A stretch of DNA of 64,000 nucleotides from Pseudomonas sp. KNUC1026 (GTDB lineage Bacteria; Pseudomonadota; Gammaproteobacteria; Pseudomonadales; Pseudomonadaceae): NCBI RefSeq assembly GCF_021650705.1, contig NZ_CP087138.1, positions 3,038,001-3,102,000 of the forward strand. Direction: 5' to 3'. The position numbers were made by a program, and so were the translations under genes. The notes under the pieces were generated by a model that was not told where the DNA came from, did no database searches, and was given only the letters and a program-made list of their open reading frames with translations. Of this stretch, positions 35,070 to 46,658 are shown piece by piece; the stretch's first letter is position 1; each line of letters starts with the position of its first letter.

Positions 35070-36287
35070 TTACGACGGCAGAGAGGAAGAAGGCAGTGCT
35101 GGCCGGCGGCGCAGCAGCGCACTGCACAGCCAGCAGAGCGCGGCCACCAGGGCGGCGATGGCCAGGTAGTGGATCGCCAGCGGCAGGTCATGGGTGCAGG
35201 CCACAACGGCGGCGACCACCAAGGGGCTGGCGAACTGCCCCAGGTACAGGCAGCCGGTAAAACCGCCCATGCCGCGGGCGCGGGCGGCGGGGCTCAAGGC
35301 CTCCATCACCGGCGCCATGCTGTTGGGCACCAGCATGCCGACGCCGATGCCGTGCAGCGCCACTGCCGCGAGCACCTGGCCGTAGGTGTGCGCAGCCGCC
35401 AGCAGCCACAGCCCGATACCCAGCAGCGCCAACAGCAACACGTTGCAGCCAGCGAAACCGACCCGGTTGCGCACCATGGGCCAAAGCAATGCACCCACCA
35501 GGGTCGCCAGCAAACCCAGCCCGGCGCAGGCGCCGATCAGCGTGCTGGAGGTGACACCCAGGTTCACCAGCAGCGCAGGGCTCTGGATGGGGACGATCAC
35601 GCTCAGCACCATGCCGCACAACACCAGCACATAGTTGACCACCAGCGGCCAGGCTGCACTTGTAGAGGCCGCGCCCGGTGCAGATGCGGTTTCAAGGCGA
35701 CGCTGCGGTTCCCACAACACCTTGAGCATGAACGGCACCAGCAGCAGCGGCAGCAGATAGAGGTAGAAAGGCGTGCGCCAGGAATGCTCGCCCAACGCGC
35801 CACCCAGCACGAAGAACAGCGCGCCCACCAGGCCGATGGTGATGACCTGGCCATTCACATAGCGCAAGCGCTGGGCACCGTGCCAATAGTCGGCAATCAG
35901 CGTGGCGCAGCAGGTCATGATCACCGCTTCGGCAAAGCCGAACGCAAAACGCGCATACACGATTTGCGGCAGCGCATTGAGCAGCGCCGGCAAGGCACCG
36001 AGCAACGCATAGAGCACCGTGGCCAGCACCAGCAGGCGCTTGCGCCCCAGCCGGTCGGCCAACCATCCGGCCACAGGTGCGAACAGCGCGATCACCAGCG
36101 CAGGGCCGGTAATGGCCAGCGGGATCAACACGCTGGCCTGAGGGTTCGCCGGGCCGAATTCGGCGGCAAGCTTGGGCAAGGCCGGCGCCACCATCACCGA
36201 GCCCATGATCGTCAGGCTGCTGCCCAGCATCAGCACAATGCCTTGGCGCCGGCCGGGCAGCGGAGTGTTTTTCTTTGCAGTGTTCAT
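35070..36287 (-). CDS. MFS transporter
   Basis: 405 aa, twelve predicted membrane helices, with the MFS loop GWLADRLGRKRLLV between helices 2 and 3 and ARGMGGFTGCLYLGQF in the C-terminal half. It lies 11 bp from each neighbour, between the amidase and SphA-like genes, so an operon is likely. The direction and substrate are not evident from sequence. Confidence 0.87.
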   Translation of the reverse strand: MNTAKKNTPLPGRRQGIVLMLGSSLTIMGSVMVAPALPKLAAEFGPANPQASVLIPLAITGPALVIALFAPVAGWLADRLGRKRLLVLATVLYALLGALPALLNALPQIVYARFAFGFAEAVIMTCCATLIADYWHGAQRLRYVNGQVITIGLVGALFFVLGGALGEHSWRTPFYLYLLPLLLVPFMLKVLWEPQRRLETASAPGAASTSAAWPLVVNYVLVLCGMVLSVIVPIQSPALLVNLGVTSSTLIGACAGLGLLATLVGALLWPMVRNRVGFAGCNVLLLALLGIGLWLLAAAHTYGQVLAAVALHGIGVGMLVPNSMAPVMEALSPAARARGMGGFTGCLYLGQFASPLVVAAVVACTHDLPLAIHYLAIAALVAALCWLCSALLRRRPALPSSSLPS

Positions 36288-36298
36288 GAGCGCGCCCT

Positions 36299-37225
36299 TC
36301 AGAAACTGTGGGAGACACGCAGCGCTACGGCGTAGCCCTGCGCACGGTTACGCGAGTCGAATTCCTTGTAGAGGTGGAACCACACCGGCGGCAGCCCGGG
36401 CTGGAAGTAGTTCAGCGCCGGGCCCAGCGCCAGGGTGCGGGCGCGGTTGCCGCGGGTCAGGCCCGGGGCGTCGTCGTCGCTGAGCTGGCGGTAGTAGTAG
36501 CCGCCCAGGCCCGCCGTCCACGGGCCGATGTGCTGGCCGACGGCGAATTCGTGGCGATACTCCACACCGTTCCTGTAGTCGGTGTCGGGGTTGCGGGTGC
36601 TGAAGTCGGCCTGGAAGCTCGATGAGGCTTCAAGGCCCGAATCGGTGATGTAGCTGAAGTTGAGAATGGGCGAGAACGCCCAGTGGTTCAGGCCCGGGTT
36701 GGCCAGGCGATTCTTGTCGTAGTCGCCGGTGGGTGCCTGCACCTGCAGCCAGAAGTTCACGCCCAGGTTGCGCGACGGCTCCCACTGCAGGATCAGCGGC
36801 ATCACTTGCAGGTCGGCCTGGCGAAACAGGTGGGCGTCGTCAGCGAACACTGTGGTGCCGCCGGCCTTGACCTTCAGGTCCACGTCCATCTTGAAGAACG
36901 GCGCCACCAGCCCGTAGCCGTAGCGCGCGCCAAACACCTCGGTCTGGGTCATCTTCAGGTACGCAAAGCCCAGCGACAGCACCCCCAGCGAAATGTCCGT
37001 GCCGTTGTCGCGGCCGTGGCTGTCGCGGACCGTGTTGGCCCAGTGGTAGTTGGTGCGCAGGCCCACCGTGCCGTGCGGGGTGGGCGGCGGTGTGAAGCCG
37101 GCGCCGAAGTCGTAGACCCCGAAGGCGGTGGTCGGCGCCCCACCCTCGGTGGCGAAGCCGGACGATGCGGCGCCCAGTGAGGCGGCGGTGAGTGCGAGTG
37201 TGGCCAGGTTGCGAGTAACGTTCAT
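36299..37225 (-). CDS. SphA / MetA-pathway family outer-membrane protein (Phenol_MetA_deg)
   Basis: 308 aa with a signal peptide ending SSGFA. The mature part is rich in alternating aromatic beta-strands (YGLVAPFFKMDVDL, VNFWLQVQAPTGDYD, EYRHEFAVGQHIG) and ends in F (RVSHSF), as do outer-membrane barrels. The family is often encoded near catabolic genes and is thought to help hydrophobic substrates enter. Here it precedes the MFS and amidase genes. Confidence 0.8.
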   Translation of the reverse strand: MNVTRNLATLALTAASLGAASSGFATEGGAPTTAFGVYDFGAGFTPPPTPHGTVGLRTNYHWANTVRDSHGRDNGTDISLGVLSLGFAYLKMTQTEVFGARYGYGLVAPFFKMDVDLKVKAGGTTVFADDAHLFRQADLQVMPLILQWEPSRNLGVNFWLQVQAPTGDYDKNRLANPGLNHWAFSPILNFSYITDSGLEASSSFQADFSTRNPDTDYRNGVEYRHEFAVGQHIGPWTAGLGGYYYRQLSDDDAPGLTRGNRARTLALGPALNYFQPGLPPVWFHLYKEFDSRNRAQGYAVALRVSHSF

Positions 37226-37304
37226 CAAGCTCCCCCCTTCTTGTTGTTGGCCCACTCAGCCTGGGGGGAATGCGCCGGCGGTGGTTATCCGGATTTGGTA
37301 AACC

Positions 37305-38267
37305 TCACAACGCGGCGCGGGCGCTCTTGAGGGTGTGCGAGGGCAATTGGCCGAACAGCTGGCGGTAATCGGTGGCGAAACGGCTCAGGTGCTCGAAGCC
37401 CCATTGCAAGGCGATGTCCTGCACCCTGCCCGCTTCGCTGCGGCGCAGGGCGCGGTGTACCGCATTGAGGCGCAGCACACGCAGGTAGGCCACCGGGTTG
37501 ATGCCCAGGGTTTGCTGGAAGCAGTACTGAAGTTTGCGCCGGCTGGCGCCGACACGGTTGCACAGCTCCAGGATGCTCGGCGGTGTGCCTGGCTGGGCCA
37601 GGGCGCATTCGCGGGCGCGCCGCACCAGCCGCATTCGTGCGTTGGGGGTGACCTCATCGGGGCGGGTGGTGTCGAGCAGGTCCAGCAGATGCAGCAGCAG
37701 CGTTTCCCGCATCGCGGTGCGCAGGGTGCTGTGCTCAAGCCACGCGAGCGGCTGCTGGCCGAAGATACCGCCTGCCAGGCGCGCCAACGCCTGGTGCGAA
37801 CCGTTCGGCCCCAGACGGTAGCACTGCGACAGGGCCCCAAGGTTGTCGGCGATGCCTTGCCGCGCCAGCGCACCGGCCACTTCCCCGGCCGGCACATTGA
37901 TGCACAGCAGCTCCAGATTGGCCGGGGTACGCAGCACCGGCAGGTCATCGCTGCAGGCCACCAGCAGTCGCGGCTCTTCGATGGAATGGCCGGCGCAATG
38001 GAAGGCCCCTGCCCCGCGCAACGGCAGGCTGAAGGTCAGGGTGCCGCGCCCGGCATCGCCGCTCTTGATCATCGCCTGGTTCGACTTGTCCCATACCACC
38101 TGCATGCCGTCGAGCCACAGCTCGCCCAGCTGGCCTTCGAAACGCCCCGAAGACACCTGGTCGTAATGCATGTGCCAGCCGTCCAGCGCCAGGGCATGCT
38201 CGTCGATGTCCTGGGTGTGGCTGAACCTGATACCGGGAAGTAACGCAGCGGCGCAGTTGTGGTGCAT
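37305..38267 (-). CDS. AraC-family transcriptional regulator
   Basis: 320 aa. The C-terminal AraC DNA-binding domain (about 215-315) has two helix-turn-helix units: PPSILELCNRVGASRRKLQYCF and VQDIALQWGFEHLSRFATDYRQLFG. The N-terminal sensor domain is of the type found with EutR-like regulators. It is the first gene of the SphA/MFS/amidase cluster and divergent from ada (203-bp gap), so local control of the amidase cluster is the natural guess. Confidence 0.87.
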   Translation of the reverse strand: MHHNCAAALLPGIRFSHTQDIDEHALALDGWHMHYDQVSSGRFEGQLGELWLDGMQVVWDKSNQAMIKSGDAGRGTLTFSLPLRGAGAFHCAGHSIEEPRLLVACSDDLPVLRTPANLELLCINVPAGEVAGALARQGIADNLGALSQCYRLGPNGSHQALARLAGGIFGQQPLAWLEHSTLRTAMRETLLLHLLDLLDTTRPDEVTPNARMRLVRRARECALAQPGTPPSILELCNRVGASRRKLQYCFQQTLGINPVAYLRVLRLNAVHRALRRSEAGRVQDIALQWGFEHLSRFATDYRQLFGQLPSHTLKSARAAL

Positions 38268-38470
38268 TTTCGAAACCTTTTTGGCTGCCGGGCCGGGTTA
38301 GCCAATCGCGTTACAAGTTTCATACCCCTTATTCACCGCCGGGCAAAAGAGTGCCAATTTCGGATAGTGCGCAGCGCCACCGATCAATCGAAAATATGAA
38401 AGCAAGGCCCGGATTGGTATAACCGCCCGCCAGCGTTAGCCTCGTATCACCCCCAGAGAAAGGCGCAGCC

Positions 38471-39559
38471 ATGGACACTATCGATCAGGCCCCGGCCCGG
38501 CGGCGGCACACAACCGAAGACGACCCGCGCTGGCAGGTGCTCGTGAGCCGCACGCACGTTGCCGGCATCGAATTCGTCTACGGCGTCATCACCACCGGGG
38601 TGTACTGCAGCCCCCACAGCCCGACCAGGTTGCCCAAGCCTGAAAACGTGGTGTTCTTCGACAACGCCGCGCAGGCCGAGGCTGCAGGCTATCGGCGCTC
38701 GCGGCGCGCCGGCAGCGCCCGCGACGTGGTGGCAGCCCGGCATGCAAAACTGGTGGCCGAGGCCTGCCGCCTGATCGAGGCGGCCGAGCAGGCGCCGAAC
38801 CTGAGCGGGCTGGCCGAGCAGGCTTGCATGAGTGCCTTCCACTTCCATCGCGTGTTCAAGAAAATCACCGGCCTTACGCCCAAGGCCTACGCCAGCGCTT
38901 CGCTGCGCTCACGGGTAAGGGAGCAGCTCACCCAATCGCGAACCATCACCGAAGCCGTCTATGACGCCGGCTACAACTCCCACAGCCGTTTCTACGAAGC
39001 CTCGCAGAAGATCCTCGGCATGAAGCCCACCCAATACCGCGCTGGCGGTACGGATACCGATATCCGCTTCGCTGTGGGGGCGAGCGCACTGGGCGCGATT
39101 CTGGTGGCGGAAAGCGCCAAGGGCATCTGCGCGATCTCGCTGGGTGACGATGCCAATGCGCTGGTCGAACGGTTTCAGGATCAGTTTCCCAACGCCAACC
39201 TGATCGGCGGCGACCCTGAATTCGAGCGGCGAGTGGCTGAGGTGGTGGGATTCGTGGAGTCGCCCGACATGGGCTTGAACCTGCCGCTGGATATCCGCGG
39301 CACGGTGTTTCAGGAACGCGTGTGGCAGGCGTTGCGGGAGGTGCCTTTCGGCGCAACCGTGACCTACGCGCAGATCGCCGAACGCATCGGCATGCCCAGT
39401 GCGGTGCGCGCCGTCGCCAACGCCTGCGGCGCGAACACACTGGCGGTGGCCATCCCTTGCCACCGCGTGGTGCGCAGCGATGGCTCGCTGTCCGGCTACC
39501 GCTGGGGCGTCGAACGCAAGCGCACGCTGCTGGAACGAGAACAGGCCCCGCGCCGGTGA
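38471..39559 (+). CDS. ada: Ada-like O6-methylguanine-DNA methyltransferase/regulator with degenerate zinc site
   Basis: 362 aa. Domains in order: Ada zinc-binding region (about 20-85), AraC-type HTH (about 90-185, LAEQACMSAFHFHRVFKKITG), and methyltransferase (about 190-355) with the acceptor C330 in VAIPCHRVV. In the N-terminal domain only C46 of the four zinc cysteines is kept (VYCSPHS). The others are S50, S77 and A80 (YRRSRRAG), where E. coli Ada has C42, C69 and C72. Repair of O6-methylguanine should work, but zinc binding and the methyl-phosphotriester switch probably do not. The frame and flanking residues are well conserved. Confidence 0.9.
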   Translation: MDTIDQAPARRRHTTEDDPRWQVLVSRTHVAGIEFVYGVITTGVYCSPHSPTRLPKPENVVFFDNAAQAEAAGYRRSRRAGSARDVVAARHAKLVAEACRLIEAAEQAPNLSGLAEQACMSAFHFHRVFKKITGLTPKAYASASLRSRVREQLTQSRTITEAVYDAGYNSHSRFYEASQKILGMKPTQYRAGGTDTDIRFAVGASALGAILVAESAKGICAISLGDDANALVERFQDQFPNANLIGGDPEFERRVAEVVGFVESPDMGLNLPLDIRGTVFQERVWQALREVPFGATVTYAQIAERIGMPSAVRAVANACGANTLAVAIPCHRVVRSDGSLSGYRWGVERKRTLLEREQAPRR

Positions 39560-39587
39560 ACACCGGGCAAGGGCCTGCACAACGGGT

Positions 39588-41327
39588 TTACGACAGCACC
39601 GGCTCGGCCATCGCCGGCACCGCCAGCGCTTCCATCCCGGCGGTGTGCTCGGTCTTGCGCATCGGCGTGCCGCGCACGGGAGCGCCGTTGGCTTTGTAGT
39701 ACCGGGCGGTGCTACGCGGCAGCGGTTGGCGCCCTCGGATACGGTCGGCGATCTTCTCGGCCAGCATGATGGTGGTGGCGTTGAGGTTGCCGGTGATGAT
39801 CTCCGGCATGATCGACGCATCCACCACCCGCAACCCTTCCAGCCCATGCACACGGCCCTGGCCATCGACCACGGCCATCGCGTCGGTGCCCATCTTGCAG
39901 GAGCAGGAAGGGTGGAACGCAGTTTCGGCGTGCTCGCGCACGAAAGCGTCGAGCTGCTCGTCGGTGGTCACCTCGGGGCCTGGGCTGATTTCGCGGCCGC
40001 GGAACGCGTCAAGCGCAGGTTGGGCAATGATTTCGCGAGTGATGCGAATGCCGTCGCGAAATTCCTGCCAGTCCTGTTCCGAGGCCATGTAGTTGAACAG
40101 GATGCTCGGGTGCTCATGCGGGTCGGTGGACTTGATCTGCACCCGGCCACGGCTGGGCGAACGCATGGAGCCGACGTGCGCCTGGAAGCCGTGCTCACGC
40201 ACGCCGTTGCTGCCGTTGTAATTGATCGCCACCGGCAGGAAGTGATACTGGATGTTCGGCCACTCGAACTCCGGGCGGCTGCGGATGAAACCACCGGCCT
40301 CGAACTGGTTGCTGGCGCCGATACCGGTGCCGTTGAACAGCCACTCGGCACCGATGGCCGGCTGGTTGTGCAGCAGCAACGAGGGGTACAGCGACACCGG
40401 CTGGGTGCAGGCGTACTGGATGTACATCTCCAGGTGGTCCTGCAGGTTTTCGCCCACGCCGGGCAGGTCATGCACCACTGGCACGCCATGCTCTTGCAGC
40501 AACTGCGCCGGGCCCACGCCGGAGCGCTGGAGGATCTGCGGCGAGGCGATGGCGCCGCCGCACAGCAGCACTTCCTTGCGCGCCCGGGCTTCATGGGCCT
40601 GGCTGCCGACCAGGTAGCGCACGCCGCTGGCGCGCTTGCCGTCGAACAGGATGCGGTCTGTCATGGCGTGGGTAACGATGGTCAGTGTGTCGCGCTGCTT
40701 GGCGATGTCCAGATAACCGCGTGCGGTGCTCGAGCGCCGGCCCTTGGGGGTCACGGTGCGGTCCATCGGGCCGAAGCCTTCCTGCTGGTAGCCGTTGAGG
40801 TCTTCGGTGCGCGGGTAGCCGGCTTGCACGCCTGCCTCAACCATCGCCTCGAACAGCGGGTTCACGCCCGGCTTGGCGGTGGTTACGCTCACCGGGCCGT
40901 CGCCGCCGTGCCAGTCGTTGGGGCCGGCATCGCGGGTCTCGGCCTTGCGGTAGTACGGCAGGCAGTCCAGGTAGGTCCAGTCCTCAAGGCCCGGCAGGGT
41001 GGCCCAGTTGTCCAGGTCCATCGCATTGCCACGGATGTAGCACATGCCGTTGATCAGCGACGAGCCACCCAGGCCCTTGCCGCGCCCGCACTCCATGCGG
41101 CGGTTGTTCATGTGCGGCTCGGGGTCGGTTTCGTAGGCCCAGTTGTAGCGCCGGCCCTGCAGCGGGAACGCCAGCGCAGCCGGCATCTGGGTGCGGAAAT
41201 CCAGGCGGTGGTCGGGGCCGCCGGCCTCGAGCAGCAGCACGCTCACGCCGGCATCTTCGGTCAGGCGGGTGGCGAGCACGTTGCCCGCCGAGCCCGCGCC
41301 GATGATGATGTAGTCGTAGTCTTTCAT
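39588..41327 (-). CDS. betA: Choline dehydrogenase (GMC oxidoreductase)
   Basis: 579 aa. Oxidises choline to betaine aldehyde at the membrane. The FAD-binding start [42 protein letters not shown] and the C-terminal [10 protein letters not shown] with catalytic histidine, then [16 protein letters not shown], are typical. A C-terminal tail of about 30 residues beyond the conserved end is present, as in other Pseudomonas BetA. It is downstream of betB (49-bp gap). Confidence 0.95.
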   Translation of the reverse strand: MKDYDYIIIGAGSAGNVLATRLTEDAGVSVLLLEAGGPDHRLDFRTQMPAALAFPLQGRRYNWAYETDPEPHMNNRRMECGRGKGLGGSSLINGMCYIRGNAMDLDNWATLPGLEDWTYLDCLPYYRKAETRDAGPNDWHGGDGPVSVTTAKPGVNPLFEAMVEAGVQAGYPRTEDLNGYQQEGFGPMDRTVTPKGRRSSTARGYLDIAKQRDTLTIVTHAMTDRILFDGKRASGVRYLVGSQAHEARARKEVLLCGGAIASPQILQRSGVGPAQLLQEHGVPVVHDLPGVGENLQDHLEMYIQYACTQPVSLYPSLLLHNQPAIGAEWLFNGTGIGASNQFEAGGFIRSRPEFEWPNIQYHFLPVAINYNGSNGVREHGFQAHVGSMRSPSRGRVQIKSTDPHEHPSILFNYMASEQDWQEFRDGIRITREIIAQPALDAFRGREISPGPEVTTDEQLDAFVREHAETAFHPSCSCKMGTDAMAVVDGQGRVHGLEGLRVVDASIMPEIITGNLNATTIMLAEKIADRIRGRQPLPRSTARYYKANGAPVRGTPMRKTEHTAGMEALAVPAMAEPVLS

Positions 41328-41376
41328 GATGATCTTCTCCTGCGGCCCGTCACTGCGGCGCCTTCACGAATGCCGT

Positions 41377-42850
<1,474 letters not shown>

Positions 42851-42930
42851 AAATCCCTCGCGAAGGTGTGCGTGTAGTGAAGGGCCGGCTGCTTGAGCGC
42901 CATGCCCGGATTGCAGACAGAGTATTTGTT

Positions 42931-42951
42931 TTATATTGAACGATCAATCAA
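42931..42951. promoter_or_regulatory. BetI-like operator between betB and betT
   Basis: The site begins TTATATTGAACG and contains the inverted repeat ATTGA-N4-TCAAT (42935-42948). It closely resembles the E. coli BetI operator, which starts with the same TTATATTGAACG. It lies 80 bp upstream of betB and 167 bp upstream of betT and could control both. Confidence 0.7.
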
Positions 42952-43117
42952 CAATCGATAAGCTCTGCGACAAAGCGCCACACCCGCCGGCAGATATGCC
43001 CGCAAAGTGGTCGCATTAGAGGCCTTCAAAGGCCCTGCGGCGAAAAGACGGCGCCTCAAGGACCGTGACAAAAACCTGCGCCCACTACCCCCAAGCTCTG
43101 CCTGGAGCCTTCGTGCA

Positions 43118-44743
43118 ATGAGTTCTGTACCCCTCAAATCGCCGGCACCCGTTCGGCTCAATCGCTCGGTGTTCTACACCTCGGCCACGCTGATCCTGGC
43201 ACTCACCGCGGTGCTGATCGCCACGCCCGAGGCTGCCGGCCACTGGCTTGGCACCGCGCAGACCTGGCTGTCGCGTACCTTCGGCTGGTACTACATGCTG
43301 ATGATCGGCGCCTACCTGGTGTTCGTGATCGCGCTGGCCTTTTCCTCGTTCGGCAAGCTCAAGCTGGGCGGGCCCAATGACAAGCCCGACTTCAGCTACG
43401 GCGCCTGGGCCGGCATGCTGTTTTCTTCCGGCATCGGTATCTCGCTGCTGTATTTCGGCGCGTCCGAGCCGCTGGACCACTTCTACAACCCACCCCAAGG
43501 CACCCCGCAAAGCCTCGACGCTGCGCGCCAGGCCTTGCAGTTGAGCTTCCTGCATTGGGGCCTGCACGGCTGGGCGATCTACGCGCTGGTGGGCCTGGCG
43601 GTGGGCTACTTCGCGTACCGCCACGGCCAGCCGCTGGCGCTGCGCTCGGCCTTGCACCCACTGATGAAGCAACGCTGGGTTCAGGGCTGGGCGGGCAACG
43701 CGGTGGACGTGTTCGGCATGTTCGTGACCCTGCTGGGCCTGGTCACCAACCTGGGCATCGGCGCGCTGCAGGTGTCGTCGGGGCTTGAGTACCTGTTCGG
43801 CTGGCAGCACAGCCAGGCCAACCTGCTGCTGGTGATTCTGGTGATGAGCACCGTGGCCACCATCGCTGCGGTGTCGGGCGTTGAGAACGGCATTCGCCGG
43901 CTGTCGAACCTGAACATCATGCTGTTCAGCGGCCTGTTGCTGTTCGTGCTGTTCTTCGGCCCCACGCTGCATCTGATCAACGGCTTCGTGCAGAACCTGG
44001 GCGACTACCTCAACGGCATCGTGCTCAAGACCTTCGACCTCTACGCCTACCAGCCCGACCCGGCCAAAGCCGAGCGCTGGCTGGGCCTGTGGACGGTGTT
44101 CTACTGGGCCTGGTGGATTTCCTGGGGCCCGTTCGTGGGCATGTTCATCGCGCGCATTTCCCGTGGCCGCACGGTGCGCGAGGTGGTCTGGGGCGTGCTG
44201 CTGATTCCGCTGGGATTCACCCTGGCCTGGCTGTCGGTGTTCGGTAACACTGCGCTGGACCTGGTGATGAACCACGGGGCGGCGCAGCTGGGGCAGACCG
44301 CACTGACGTCACCGTCGATGTCGATCTACCAACTGCTGGAGTTCTTCCCTGCCGCCAAGCTGGTGGTGGGCGTGGCGGTGTTCGTGGGCTTCGTGCTGTT
44401 CCTCACGCCGGCCGACTCGGGCGCGGTGATGATGGCCAACCTTTCGTGCATCGGCGGCGAGGTCGACGAAGATGCACCGCACTGGCTGCGGATCTTCTGG
44501 GCAGCGCTGATCACGCTGGTGACGGTGGGGCTGCTGTTCGCCGGCAACTTCGAGGCCATGCAAACCATGGTGGTGCTGGCCGGGCTGCCGTTCTCGGTGG
44601 TGTTGGGGGTGTTCATGTGGGGCTTGTACAAAGCCATGCGCGACGACACTGCCAGCGAGCAGGCGCAACTTGAGCTGCTCAGGGCTGAGCGCGACGCCGA
44701 TGCCCGAAGCCATGAAGCGCTGCTACAGCGCCGCAGTGCCTGA
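43118..44743 (+). CDS. betT: BCCT-family choline/betaine transporter
   Basis: 541 aa, twelve predicted membrane helices. BCCT signatures include GAWAGMLFSSGIGISLLYFGASEP and the tryptophan-rich FYWAWWISWGPFVGMFIARISRGRTVREVVWG (two adjacent blocks), with the substrate box around WWISWGPF. Start ATG 43118 has GGAG upstream; the longer reading from 43007 lacks one. It is shorter at the C-terminus than the long regulated BetT proteins. It is divergent from betBA, which points to choline as substrate. Confidence 0.88.
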   Translation: MSSVPLKSPAPVRLNRSVFYTSATLILALTAVLIATPEAAGHWLGTAQTWLSRTFGWYYMLMIGAYLVFVIALAFSSFGKLKLGGPNDKPDFSYGAWAGMLFSSGIGISLLYFGASEPLDHFYNPPQGTPQSLDAARQALQLSFLHWGLHGWAIYALVGLAVGYFAYRHGQPLALRSALHPLMKQRWVQGWAGNAVDVFGMFVTLLGLVTNLGIGALQVSSGLEYLFGWQHSQANLLLVILVMSTVATIAAVSGVENGIRRLSNLNIMLFSGLLLFVLFFGPTLHLINGFVQNLGDYLNGIVLKTFDLYAYQPDPAKAERWLGLWTVFYWAWWISWGPFVGMFIARISRGRTVREVVWGVLLIPLGFTLAWLSVFGNTALDLVMNHGAAQLGQTALTSPSMSIYQLLEFFPAAKLVVGVAVFVGFVLFLTPADSGAVMMANLSCIGGEVDEDAPHWLRIFWAALITLVTVGLLFAGNFEAMQTMVVLAGLPFSVVLGVFMWGLYKAMRDDTASEQAQLELLRAERDADARSHEALLQRRSA

Positions 44744-44748
44744 AGCGG

Positions 44749-44807
44749 CGCTGGGCTGGCACTCGCCCAGCCCAGCGTGCCGGTAGAGGCCGCCCGCGCC
44801 AGGCGGG
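44749..44807. terminator. Hairpins between convergent betT and pxpC
   Basis: An 11-bp perfect stem (CGCTGGGCTGG/CCAGCCCAGCG, 44749-44777, 7-nt loop) is followed by a shorter one (GCCCG...CGGGC) ending in AGTTTC. The T-runs are weak, but the position between convergent genes fits termination. Confidence 0.55.
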
Positions 44808-44812
44808 CAGTT

Positions 44813-45787
44813 TCAGGAAGCAAACAACCGGCTCAGGCAAGCGAGCCTTTTCTTGTAGGTCTGGCGGGCGTCGAGCGCCTGCTCCAGGGTCACCGGCACA
44901 AAGCGCGCCTTCTGGTTGGGCTGCATCTGGCCGATCAGGTCCAGGTCGGCGCTGATGACCGTGCCGATCATCGCGTAGCCACCGCCGGAGACCGCATCGC
45001 GGTGCAGCACGATCGGTTCAAGCCCCGCCGGCACCTGGATCGAGCCGATCGGGTCGCAGCTGTCGACGATGTTCGAAGGGTCCGAGCCGGCACCGAAGGG
45101 TTGCTCGCGCGGTTTGAAGGCCAGCGCGCTGCCGCCCTTGAAGCGGTAGCCGATGCGGTCGGCCTCCGAGCCGACGGTCCAGGTGTCTTCGAAAAAGCCC
45201 GCAGCGGCCTCGGGAGTCAGCCGGTCGTGGTACAGGCCCGGCACCACACGCAGGGTGATTTCACCACCCAGCGATTGGCGCAGCGCCATCGGCAGGCTTG
45301 CCTTCGCCTGGCCGCGGCCGCTGGGCACCCCCAGCGAAAGCCGATCACCGGCCAGCAGCTTGCGGCCCTGGTAACCGCCCAGCGCACCGAGGGCGTAGGT
45401 CGACCGGCTGCCCAGCACTTCGGGCACGTCGATGCCGCCCGCCAGCGCCAGGTAGGCCCGCGCACCACCCCGAGGGAAATCGAACTGCAGCACTTGCCCG
45501 GCTTTGACTTCGAAGGCCGTGCTGTGGTGCTGCTCCACGCCATCGACCTTCGGCGCCATGTTCGCGCCGCACACCGCCACCAGCGCATCCTGCTCGAAGG
45601 CCAGCTCCGGGCCCAGCAGGGTGCACTCCAGCGCCGCGGCGTTTTCCGCGTTGCCCACCAGGAGGTTGGCCGCGCGCAGAGCGTACTGGTCCAGCGCACC
45701 GCACGGCGGGATGCCCAGGTGGTAGTACCCCTCGCGCCCCAGGTCCTGAACGGAGGTCGCCAGGCCCGGCTTGATGACTTCGATCAT
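44813..45787 (-). CDS. pxpC: 5-oxoprolinase subunit PxpC (KipA / biotin-dependent carboxyltransferase-like)
   Basis: 324 aa. Subunit of the ATP-dependent enzyme that opens 5-oxoproline to glutamate. Family blocks: IEVIKPGLATSVQDLGREGY, LVGNAENAAALECTLLGPEL, YLALAGGIDVPEVLGSRSTY and the C-terminal GYAMIGTVISADLDLIGQ. It starts within the pxpB stop (ATGA overlap) and is the last gene of the pxpA-accBC-pxpBC run. Confidence 0.92.
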   Translation of the reverse strand: MIEVIKPGLATSVQDLGREGYYHLGIPPCGALDQYALRAANLLVGNAENAAALECTLLGPELAFEQDALVAVCGANMAPKVDGVEQHHSTAFEVKAGQVLQFDFPRGGARAYLALAGGIDVPEVLGSRSTYALGALGGYQGRKLLAGDRLSLGVPSGRGQAKASLPMALRQSLGGEITLRVVPGLYHDRLTPEAAAGFFEDTWTVGSEADRIGYRFKGGSALAFKPREQPFGAGSDPSNIVDSCDPIGSIQVPAGLEPIVLHRDAVSGGGYAMIGTVISADLDLIGQMQPNQKARFVPVTLEQALDARQTYKKRLACLSRLFAS

Positions 45788-46658
45788 GCCAACACCTCCT
45801 GCAAGGTTTTCGGATAGCCGTCGGGGTCGGCGAGAAACGCGTCCAGCGAAAACACCACGGGGCGGATCTTCAGGTTGAAGCGCCCTGCATCCACCTCCGC
45901 CACCGCGTGGTCGTAGGCCGCACGGTCGATGGGTTTGAACTGCACGATGTCGCCGGGGCGGAAGAACACCATGTGCTCCTGCAGGTACGCCAGGCGCTGG
46001 GCCGGGTCGTAGATCGGCGCCGGGGTGACACCGAACATCTGATAGCGCACCGGCACCGCGCACCGAGTACGATGCAGCCGAAGCAGCCGCCGTGGCCAAG
46101 GGTGTGCTTGGGCGTGTCGGTGCGCGGGCGCAGGTACTTGGGCACCTGCAACTGCCGTTCGCGCTCGACCATCTGGAACATGAACGGCAACCCGGCCACG
46201 AACCCCACCATCGACACGAACCACGGCGCACCACTGTGTGCCGCGATGAAGGCGTCGACGTCTGCCAGGCCGTTGATCCGCGCGGCGTATTCCAGGTCCG
46301 TGCTGGTGGGGTCCTGGTGACGGTCACGAAAGCGCATCAGGGTTTCGTGGGTCCAGGGGTCGTTGTAGAGCACCGGGATCTCGATGATCCGGGTCTTGAT
46401 GCTGCGCTCGGCGACCGCCTCGCGTTCGGCGCCCTTGACCGCCTCCAGCAAGCGCTGCGGCGCCAGGCGGTCGGGGTCGAAGCGGATCTGGAACGAAGCG
46501 TTGGCCAGGCACACGTCCAGCACCCCGTCCAACGCCAGCCGCTCGACCGCGCGAGTAATCGCCATGCCCTTGAAGAACGCCTCCAGCGACATGCTTTCGC
46601 TGACTTCGGCGAACAGATGTTCGTCGGCGCCGAAGCTGTAGCGGATCGAATCACTCAT
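45784..46658 (-). pseudogene. pxpB: 5-oxoprolinase subunit PxpB (KipI-like), two 1-nt insertions as sequenced
   Basis: About 291 codons, longer than E. coli PxpB at the N-terminus. Intact up to TLGHGGCFGCI. Extra bases at about 46070 and 46047 then displace the frame twice within 25 nt. Removing both restores GCIYSVRGAGGYQMFGVTPAPIYDP and the C-terminal part ending TLQEVLA. Both ends overlap neighbours by ATGA (accC upstream, pxpC downstream), so tight coupling is preserved and error is likely. Confidence 0.87.
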
